64,000 nt of DNA from Colocasia esculenta (taxonomy: Eukaryota > Streptophyta > Magnoliopsida > Alismatales > Araceae), in contig CM024757.1 in the NCBI GenBank assembly GCA_014218235.1, positions 145,093,371-145,157,370 of the forward strand, in the 5' to 3' direction. Below the pieces are notes generated by a model that did not search any database, had not been told where the DNA came from, and worked only from the letters and a program-made list of their open reading frames with translations. Made by a program: the position numbers and the translations under genes. Numbering within the stretch: the first letter of the stretch is position 1; each line of letters starts with the position of its first letter. Shown here piece after piece: positions 56,880 through 64,000 of the stretch.

Positions 56880-58500
56880 GAATGTTCGAACGGTCGGTTC
56901 GAAGTGGGAAAACCGCCACTTTTGCCTTTGAATTTCACACCCCCTTTCCTTATAAGGACAAGGAGGGAGAAGGCAAGGGCACAAGCCTTCTTCTTTCAGA
57001 CAGGGCTCTTCCACCCCGCTTCTCATCGTTGCCTTCTTCTTGCACCTTCGCCGCTCTCCTCTTTTCTCGTCACCTCCTCCTCCGGCACCGATGGCCCACG
57101 CGCGGGCAAGGCGTGGTCGAGGCCAGCAGAACGCCGCCAGCGAAGATGAAAGCAATGATGTATAAGAGCTTTGAGGGCTTGCCCGCACGATTCCGGATCA
57201 GGGAGGAGTACGAGATCATCCTAATGAGGGAGGATCAATCATACGAGACGACGAAGCCCGGATGCTTCGTTCTCTTACTGGATCTGTTGGAAGCTAGGTT
57301 CCGGTTGCCTGTGCTAGACATCGTAAAGGACCTTCTCAGAGCCTGAAAGGTCACGCTGATTGACTGATGCCAAACTCTTGGAGGACCATCTTCGTCTTCT
57401 GCGTCATATGCAAGAAGAGGGGACTTCAAGGGATGATAGAGGTCTTTCGGAGCCACTTCAGCTTTGCTTGCTCACCGCAATCTGGCTACGGGATCGTCTA
57501 CACGAAGCACCGAGCTAACTCGATGCAGATCAACTTCTCCCCCCCGCTTGTCAAATAACAAGGGTGGACAGGGCGTCTCTTCTTCGTTGGTAGGAAGATG
57601 GGAGCCGGAGTGCCGGACTGGGACTTCCCTGTTCGGGTGGTAGATCCGCCGAAGAGGACCGACATGGTCCCTTTCCTGATCCAGGACGTGGCAAAAGGAG
57701 CGAACATGCCTACCGAAATACTGTCGCACTACCGAGGATCGGGCTGGGTCCGAGGAAGACCAAGCACCTTTATCAAAGGTTCTGAAGGTGAGGTCGCCTG
57801 CGCAGCCCACGGAGGCGCACTTGGAAGCGGCTCTGGAGCGCCTCTAAGGGAGCTCGCCAAGGGAGTTACCTCCCTGCCCCACCGCATCACAGCTCGAGGT
57901 GCTGGCGCGGTGCCAGGGGTTGAGTCCAGAAGTAACTCCCGAGCCATTAGTGGGAGTTCACGAAGAGCGCCGTTCGGACGACGACAGTGAAGCCGATGTC
58001 GGGGTGCTGGTCGGTGGCATCGAATGATCGCTGGAGGTGCTGCAAAGGCTCGCGTCATGAGCCCAAGACCTCCAGCAGATGTTGGATGCCGAGATCACAT
58101 TCTCCGAGGGGTGCGAGAAGCAGCATCGCCGTCGGGAGACTGAGCTAGTAAAGGAGAACAAGAATCTCCATATCGCGCTCAAAGCCTCCGAGCTGGATTT
58201 GACCATCACCCGAGCGGAGAACACCACACATTCGGGGGTTTATGTTGAGGCCGAAGCTCGAGGAGTCGCCTAAGTACAAGGCCGGGCCAGAGTTCCAAGA
58301 AGACTTGGAACAGTACGTCATGACCTATTACAAGGTGGGACTCGAGGTCGGCGAGGAGTGAGGATGGAGGCTGGCCACAGTCGAATACGCCCGTGAAGCC
58401 TTCGAAGCTACCCTTCGAGAGTGCCGACGCCGACCCAGGATCCGGGCTTGGATGGGGTTCGCTTTACGAACATCCGAGTGGGATGGATGACGATGTGGCC
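56880..58500 (+). pseudogene. Antisense gene of element I, putative-gypsy-type transposon domain (PF04195-like)
   Basis: From 57144 (MKAMMYKSFEGLPARFRIRE) the product reads CFVLLLDLLEARFRLPVLD, then after stops MPNSWRTIFVFCVICKKRGL, FRSHFSF, and GWTGRLFFVGRKMGAGVPDW. The order (short basin, RLPL-like, NSWR, then WKxRFFFV) is that of PF04195, a domain of unknown function found in plant transposon proteins. From 58079 a charged helix follows (ETELVKENKNLHIALKASEL), likely a coiled coil, and up to about 58500 further Glu/Arg-rich sequence. At least three stops break it. It runs opposite to pol of element I and lies between integrase and the expected 3' LTR, as PMD and DUF7745 do in A and B. Confidence 0.65.
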
Positions 58501-58935
58501 CCTCCGAGTAGGCCCCGTAAATGTATCTTTTCCTCCTTTTTTGTGTAGCTTGGCCCTAACTGCTTTTTTGTACTTCGATGAATCTGAATAGATCACCTTT
58601 TTGAGTACATGAGTGGATCTCTTTTTCTATCTTCTTCCCTTGCGCTTGTTCTGTTTGAATTGGAATTGTAGGTCGTTTAGAGGTTCGTAAGTACCATGTA
58701 GGTTTTCAGAACTGAAAGAGTTATGACCAGGGGTTTGTACCGAACACCTCTTGTTTTAGGGTTCAGGTATCGTGCTAGTCTTTTGAGCTGAAGAAGCTTT
58801 GACTAGGGATGGCCTGAATACCCCTTTGAACAGACCGAAAGAATGGGAGGAAGAGTAGGATGCCGAACAAGAGGCTTTTATGGATAATAACCCTTTAAAT
58901 TGGATACATGCCAGGTTCTGGGTATGGCTTCATGG
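58501..58935 (-). other. Spacer between antisense gene and integrase of element I
   Basis: No gene seen; T-rich on the plus strand, with a repeated TTTGAGCTGAAGAAGC / TTTCAGAACTGAAAGAG-like segment near 58700-58800. Confidence 0.5.
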
Positions 58936-58939
58936 GTAG

Positions 58940-60318
58940 TTAGCTTATAAGAGCCTTTCCCAAGAACCTGTGTGACCTAATAAGGTCCTTCCCACTTAGG
59001 GGTGAGTTTGCCGGTTGCTTTTTGGGGATCCGATGCCGAGCAACGGCGCAGAACAAGGTCTCCTTTGAAGAAGGTCCGCTCCCAAACTCGGAGTTGTAGT
59101 ATTGTGCGAGCCGCTGCTGGTAGGAGACTAGTTTGATGCTAGCGTCACTTTGGCATTCGCCGAGCATGTCTAGGTTCTCCCTTAGCGCGCGGTTGTTGGC
59201 TGCCTCGTCGAAGTGAGTTGTGCGGATGTGGGGAGAGCAACCTCTAGAGGTATAACAGCTTCTGTGCCATAGTCCAAGTGGAAGGGAGTCTCTCCGGTGG
59301 CTACCTGAGCAGTTGTTCGGTGACACCATAGCACATTGGGGAGCTCTTCGATCCACGAAACTCCAGCAGCCTCCACCCTAGTGTGTATCCCGTGGAGCAA
59401 TGTTCGGTTGGCATTTTCGACCAAACTATTTGCTTGGGGATGTGCAACTGAAGTGAAGTGGTTGTAGATGCCGAACTCGGAACATTTCTGTTTGAAAAAT
59501 GTGCTGTCAAACTGCTTCCCATTGTCAGAGGTGATAACCTTTGGGACGCCAAACCAACAAAGGACGTTCTTCCATATGAACTTCCACGCGGCCTGGTCGG
59601 TGGTCATGGTGACGAGATCCACCTCGATCCACTTGGTGAAGTAGTCAATGGTGACAAAGAGGAATTTCTTCTGACCTTGAGTTTCTGGAAATGGTCCCAT
59701 GATAACAACGCCCTAACAAGCGAAGGGACGTGGTTCGAACAGAGTGTGAAGCTATTCGGCAGGCTGACGGATAAGTTGCCCAAACTTTTGACACTCATGG
59801 CACTTCTTTGCGTAGGACATGCAGTCCTTTTGTAGAGAAGGTCACCAGAATCCTGCTCGAAGGATGCTTCGTGCTAGAGTTCTTCCACCCAGATTGCTTC
59901 TGCACAGACCCTCGTGTGCCTCTTTAATAGCTGGTGCCACCTCGGAAGGACTAAGGCATCGTAGGAGGGGTCTAGAGAGGGAACGCCGGCATAACTGTCC
60001 TTCGACCAAGGTGAACTTCTGGCAGCGCATCCTGATCTTGCGGGCTTCGACTTGGTCGGAAGGAAGCTCTCCCCAGAGTAGATAGGCCAAAAGAGGGTCC
60101 TTCCAGTTTGGAGTTGGTTGACCGGACTCGATGGCTGCTATATCCACTTCGGTGCTCGGTGAGGTGAGCTCTTCTATGAACACGGAACGAGAAGGGGCGA
60201 TGTCACCAGAGGATGCTAGTCTAGTGAGCGTATCAACCTGCGCGTTCTGCTCTCGGGGAACGTGCACAACTTCAAAGTAGAGAGGCCTTCTGTCTGGCGC
60301 TTGACCTATTGAAGATAC
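58940..60318 (-). pseudogene. RNase H end and integrase of element I
   Basis: Minus strand. 60318-60200 has the end of the second RNase H (VHVPREQNAQVDTLTRLASS, after a shift). Then the integrase zinc finger in two pieces (IKEAHEGLCRSNLGGRTLAR ... AKKCHECQKFG), separated by a stop near 59840. The core at 59700-59182 has DYFTKWIEVDLV, VITSDNGKQF (second aspartate) and NSLVENANR (glutamate). The last part (SDASIKLVSYQQRLAQYYNS) is the C-terminal linker. Several stops; not functional. Confidence 0.85.
60314..60318 (+). repeat. Probable target site duplication of copia H, left copy (GATAC)
   Basis: Right copy AATAC at 63559-63563, one mismatch. Joining the flanks restores the RNase H reading of element I across the site. 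Confidence 0.65.
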
Positions 60319-62046
60319 TGTTGGCCCTTTATGTACGGCAACAAGGTAACCTAGAGGGGGGTGAATAGGTTTTTCTGAAATCTAAAATCAAAACGTGAAC
60401 ACTTAAAAGTTTGGTTAGTGTTAGTGTGATGAAGAGTGGCAGTGCGGAAACAAAAGAACAATCACACAAAAGGACACAGGAGATTTATCTTGGTTTGGCC
60501 CTTCCCACATGGAAGTCCTACGTCCAGTCCCCAAGCAAACTCTTGGGATTTCACTAACCGAAGGTACATTCCCCTTCAAGGACACTACAACACCCTGGAT
60601 ACCCCACCAGGTCTTCTTCTCTTTCCCGGGCAAGAAGGCAGCCCACTTCTTTTCTAGGCTCAGAAGCAAACCTACTTCTTTTACAGGTTCAGAAGTAAAC
60701 CTCCTGGAACAAACCCCAGTGTGGTTCTGCTAGACTTAAACCCCCAGCTAGGTCCTGTTGGTACAAACCCCAACAAGGTTCTGCTAGACACTAACCTCTA
60801 GCTAGGTTACATACTGTATACAGTCCTACAGCTGGACAAAAATCTTTCTTAGAAAAGAAAGATCAGACTGAGAGCTATTACAAGATGAACACTCAGGACT
60901 TAGCTCACAGTCACAGATTCTCCCCAAGATTACAATGAGCACAGGGAGAATGGAAGAGAAGAAGCTTGAAGGCGATGAAGACTTTTGCTTTGAAAGCTTC
61001 TGTAGATTTTTGGCTCGAGCTCTTCTCTCTTTCTCTGAGTGTTTGTGGCATGAAGGTTCTTCTCACAGTTGTACACTCCTTGAAGGATTTTCAGGAAGGC
61101 TCTTATTTCTATTCTTCAGCAATGCTCCATCTTTTATATGAGAAGCTTTAGAATAGATCCGTTGAAGAGATCCGTTGTAGCTCTTCTAGTCGTTGCAGAT
61201 CTCTTGTCTTGATCTACCTTTGGTGGTCTTTGAAATCTGTGAGCATGGAGCAGTGTGTCAACACAAAATAGTGTTTTCACGATGATAGTGCACTCTGCTG
61301 TATTTCTCTTAACATGCTAAAACTGATAGGTCAAATCTTTTTCTGACACTGCTTTGAATCAAGCATGCAGCTTTATCTGTCAGAAGATATTTGACTTTTC
61401 AACGAGCGCCAAAACACTTTCAAAATATTCAAGAGAAATCTATGTGAATATGACTTATACAATCATTGTCCATTTACAAGTAAATCGTTGCAAGTTTATG
61501 AACAAATCGATGTGAAAGACAAGTCGTTATGATCATTGAAGAAATCGTTGTGATCACTTAAGAAATCGTTATGGGAACGATTTCTTAACAAATCATTGTG
61601 AAGGCAAGTCGATGCGTTCACTTAAGAATCGTTACGGTCTAAAGAAATCGTTGTGAGAACAAATCGTTGTGCTCACTTATCAAATCATTATGGAATCGAT
61701 TTCCTAGAAAATCATTGCGCTTACAAAATAAATTGTTATACGATAAAATCGATGTTTCACTTAACGAATCGTTACACGATCAAATCGTTGTGTAACTTAT
61801 GAAATCGTTGTTAGTGAAATCGATGTGGCACTTTTGAATAGAAATCGATGTATATTGAATGAACATCGATTTAGCATTTTAGTGCGCCATATTGCATCAA
61901 TGTGAGACTCAGCATTTTGCTATGAGATTGATGCGACTCAGATGAAACAAAATATTCAGTAGTATTTAATCAACAAAGATATATATGAAATCTTCATAAG
62001 TTTTGTTATCACCAAAATATAAGGACAACCATAAAGTGGTTCAACA
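60319..62046 (-). repeat. 3' LTR of copia H (SIRE-like)
   Basis: Minus strand TGTTGAACCACTTTATGG ... AAAGGGCCAACA; includes the CTATTCACCCCCCCTCTAGG block of SIRE LTRs. No gene. Confidence 0.82.
61483..61873. repeat. AAATCGTTGTG / AAATCGATGTG word array in copia LTR H
   Basis: About 20 words in 390 bp: AAATCGTTGTG, AAATCGTTATG, AAATCGATGTG, AAGTCGTTATG, AACGATTTCTTA (inverse) and CATCGATTT. Deaminated forms AAATCATTGTG and AAATTGTTAT occur. Irregular spacing. Same position inside the LTR edge as in L and, mirrored, in G. Confidence 0.92.
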
Positions 62047-62330
62047 ATCTCCCCCTTTTTGGTGATGACAAAATTTATGCGAATTTTCTGATAAAAATAT
62101 ATAAAGCATAGAGGTTTACGAAAATTCATACAAACTCTCCCCCTTTTTGTCACTAACCAAAGGAAGGATCTTACCATGGATTTCTCTCCCCCTTTGAGAG
62201 AATTTCTTACCATAGAGGGGTTCAACAATAATAGTTGATAAGGAATGACTCCCCCTTAATCTGTGCTCCCCCTGAGCATGAGACTCCCCCTTAATGTGAG
62301 GCAAGTCAGATCTTGTTGCTCTTGACCTTT
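62047..62330 (-). other. Repeated polypurine tracts of copia H
   Basis: On the minus strand AAAAAGGGGGAGAT abuts the LTR (62060-62046); further GGGGGAG tracts at about 62140, 62190, 62255, 62270 and 62290. Multiple such tracts are usual before SIRE 3' LTRs. Confidence 0.75.
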
Positions 62331-62849
62331 GACATGTTGTTTGTCAAGCCTTCAAGATTTTTATCTGTATATAAAAAAAACTTGCAAACATTGTTAGTAG
62401 CATTGTAGTTTACTGAATATAACAACAAAAATGAGGTTTAAAAACAGAAAACTAAAACTAAAGGATGACTACTTCCTCTTCAGATTGAAATTAAGTTAAG
62501 AGTTGGTAATCACTAATCGGATGTTTTTGAGCATCGTCTAACCATACCCTTTGAATGCCTTTTCCTTTTGTTCATCAAGAGTAGATAGGCATTTTCTTCT
62601 TTAATGTTGAAGCTACCTGAGGAGTTGTTTACAGAAGATGTCTCCTGAGAAGTTACTTGGATTTTATGAGTCTTATCCTCAGCTTTTTCATCATCAGAAG
62701 CTTCTTCAGCGCTTATTTCTTTAGAGATATCCTTTTGAAAAAGGTATGAGGCTCCCCCTCAATCTGAGGTTCCTCCTTTATCTCTTCTTCTTCATGTGGA
62801 AGGATAACTTCCTGAGGTGCTTCCTGTTGCTCCCCTTGAGTGGCGACAG

Positions 62850-63260
62850 TTAGAGAGATGGAGTTATAGCTTCCTGTCTTGTTTCTTTAAACACTTGAGC
62901 ATTAGTAATTATTTCATCCGTAGTGGGTATTTCTTCATATGTGAGCTTCAATTTGTCCCACATATCTTTAGCAGATATACATGCTGATACTTTACTGAAT
63001 TCTATTTTAGATAAAGCACAACATAAATAATTCTTTGCTTTAAAATTCAATGATAATTTACTTTTATCTGTAGCTGTAATAGCAGTAGTGCCTTCAGCAG
63101 GAACAATAACAAAATCACCTACCTCAATTACCTGCCACAGATCAAAGTTTGTGCCTCGAATGAAGCATTCCATTCTAATCTTCCAGTATTGGTAGTCCTC
63201 TCCATCAAAGAATGGAGGTCTGGTGACTGATTGGCCTTCAGCATATCCTTGAGCTTCCAT
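62850..63260 (-). pseudogene. Copia gag N-terminal fragment of element H
   Basis: A 136-codon frame from ATG at 63260, about 50 bp after the primer site: VTRPPFFDGEDYQYWKIRME, DLWQVIEVGDF, then FKAKNYLCCALSKIEFSKVS and AKDMWDKLKLTYEE. This is the DUF4219/UBN2 arrangement of copia Gag, the particle protein. The frame ends after TRQEAITPSL. The zinc knuckle and all pol domains are absent; the sequence passes directly to the 3' region, so H could move only with foreign proteins. It is otherwise free of internal stops, which suggests a rather young copy. Confidence 0.85.
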
Positions 63261-63307
63261 GGATCTTTGCTCTAAGATCGTTGGATCTTCTTGAAAGTTC
63301 AGAGACC

Positions 63308-63320
63308 TGCTCTGATACCA
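63308..63320 (-). other. Primer binding site of element H
   Basis: Minus strand TGGTATCAGAGCA, 2 bp after the left LTR, for initiator Met tRNA. Confidence 0.9.
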
Positions 63321-63322
63321 CT

Positions 63323-63558
63323 TGTTGGACCGAGCCTCTTATCGTTGCACCAAAAGCTCGAGCTGGTAGTGAAGGCGGTAGCCAAATCTTTAAGGCGGAA
63401 GTGCAAAGCACCACGTCAACGTTGTGTCGACATGAGGGGCTTCGCACAGGGTTTTACCCCTGCAGCGGGTTGGGTTGCCGGCCCCGATGTCACTATGCTG
63501 CCCCATAACAGCATAGTGGCAGCAATTCCCTAAGGGAGTCGATGGCAGTTAACCAACA
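63323..63558 (-). repeat. Left terminal sequence (5' LTR position) of element H, 236 bp
   Basis: Has terminal inverted TGTTGG / CCAACA. Not alignable to the 3' LTR by eye. Contains the hairpin CACTATGCTG (63491-63500) / CAGCATAGTG (63509-63518). Confidence 0.65.
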
Positions 63559-63563
63559 AATAC

Positions 63564-63999
63564 TGCGCCATGCGGGGCTCCATGGCTTCGAACTATCCGT
63601 TCACCTAGCTGGCAACCAGTTGGAATCGTTGAAGGCCTGTAGCCAAAGCGCTCCGAGGTGTCTGGCCATGCGAATTTCGAACAGAAGTGCCTCGTATTCT
63701 GCTACATTGTTGGAGGCGTTGAAGCGGAACCTAAGGGCGTACTGAAATTCTAAACCCTCCGGGGAGGTCAGAACTAGGCCCGCTTCGCTCCCAGTGATGT
63801 AGGAGGACGCGTCGACATAGAGCTCCCATGGGGGCTCGTCTGCCAATGGAGGGTCCTTCTCGGTCAGAAGGGTGCATTGTGCCAATGCTTGTGCCTTGAC
63901 GGCCGTCCTTAGATGGTAGCTGATGTTGAATTCCCTAGGCTCGATGGCACATTTGATGAGCCTACCTGAAGCCTCTGGTCGTTGTAGAATGAGCTTCAA
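63564..63999 (-). pseudogene. RNase H of element I, start cut by the window end
   Basis: Minus strand. LLQRPEASGRLIKCAIEPRE is the link after the first RNase H. Then the second, archaeal-like RNase H: WELYVDASSYITGSEAGLVL (first aspartate in YVDAS), SNNVAEYEALLFEIRMARHL (glutamate) and LQAFNDSNWLPAR (aspartate). The motif after it continues as VNG, stop, FEAMEPRMAQYL, where element H interrupts it. Two RNase H domains mark the Tat clade. A stop at about 63601 and another soon after inactivate it. Confidence 0.85.
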
Positions 64000-64000
64000 T

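Larger units (their letters stand above)
60319..63558 (-). mobile_element. Element H: deleted copia retrotransposon on the minus strand with unlike LTRs
   Basis: Minus-strand order: 236-bp left LTR (63558-63323), primer site, gag fragment, purine tracts, 1.73-kb right LTR (62046-60319). Pol is missing. The two terminal sequences share only the TGTTG ... CCAACA ends. Confidence 0.7.
56870..63999 (-). mobile_element. Element I: Tat-type gypsy retrotransposon on the minus strand, split by copia H
   Basis: Read on the minus strand: RNase H (63999-63564), break by H (60319-63558), end of RNase H and integrase (60318-58940), spacer, then a gene in opposite direction (57144-58330 on plus). This is the same plan as A and B with another antisense gene family. 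RT and gag lie beyond the window; the 3' LTR is not recognised. Confidence 0.78.

Noticed and set aside
56742..57188. 148-codon minus-strand frame near the antisense gene of element I
   Set aside because: Shadow of the plus-strand PF04195-like gene and its leader.

Overview
The window is a transposon-only stretch of a plant nuclear genome. It was almost certainly taken from a large-genome angiosperm: nested LTR retrotransposons of the Tat, Tekay/Del-like chromovirus and SIRE-like copia types, initiator-Met tRNA primer sites, GT-AG introns, 5-bp target duplications and solo LTRs. I see no host gene, rRNA, tRNA or CRISPR array. The species cannot be named from the sequence.

Layout (element letters are mine). 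Element A (Tat type, + strand) enters the window inside its integrase (1-234). Downstream of pol it carries two genes on the opposite strand, a plant mobile domain (PMD) gene (1323-4144) and an intron-containing DUF7745-type gene (4757-6147). A is split at 6804 by element B and resumes at 24355, ending with its 3' LTR at 25105-26501. Element B (6805-24354) is a complete 17.5-kb Tat element with two 1.25-kb LTRs, a decayed gag, protease with G-patch, RT/RNase H, a second RNase H, an intact integrase frame, and the same antisense PMD plus DUF7745 pair. A lies in a chromovirus-like LTR (K, 26502-29592), which is also interrupted by a Tat solo LTR (C, 26980-28395, perfect TCGCC duplication). Next come a copia-like LTR (L, about 29597-30470), a minus-strand gypsy remnant with a double zinc-knuckle gag (M), a chromovirus pol remnant with chromodomain-like tail (N, 33849-37460), and a large non-coding element (D, 37461-50091) with 2.9-kb LTRs. 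D contains a 4.36-kb solo LTR (E, 40653-45011, ATTTG duplication). A truncated relative of A (O, 50092-52516) follows, then a SIRE-like copia 3' end (G, 52517 to about 56770) holding a solo LTR (F, 53903-56171, CGGTC duplication). Last is a minus-strand Tat element (I, about 56870-63999) with its own antisense gene of the putative-gypsy-type transposon domain family, split by a deleted copia element (H, 60319-63558).

The most interesting signal is not a gene. Almost every element carries clusters of a short, element-specific, CpG-containing word, often in both orientations so that small hairpins can form. Elements A and B have clusters at matching places (LTR, intron 1 of the antisense PMD gene, upstream of the PMD gene, upstream of the DUF7745 gene). 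A uses GTCGC/GCGAC words at all of them, while B uses GACGTC, GGCGTCC and GGCCGTT words. Relative O uses CGCGATT/GTCGGAC, copia G uses CTGTCGACAG, copia H uses AAATCGTTGTG, copia L uses CTAATCGGAAT. Unrelated chromovirus-like LTRs share the words of A (D, K) or B (E, F). This looks like a coded, family-specific recognition system. A plausible model is an anti-silencing or self-activation system comparable to VANC proteins of Arabidopsis VANDAL transposons, with the antisense PMD/DUF7745 proteins as candidate readers. The word clusters are seen directly; the function is inference.
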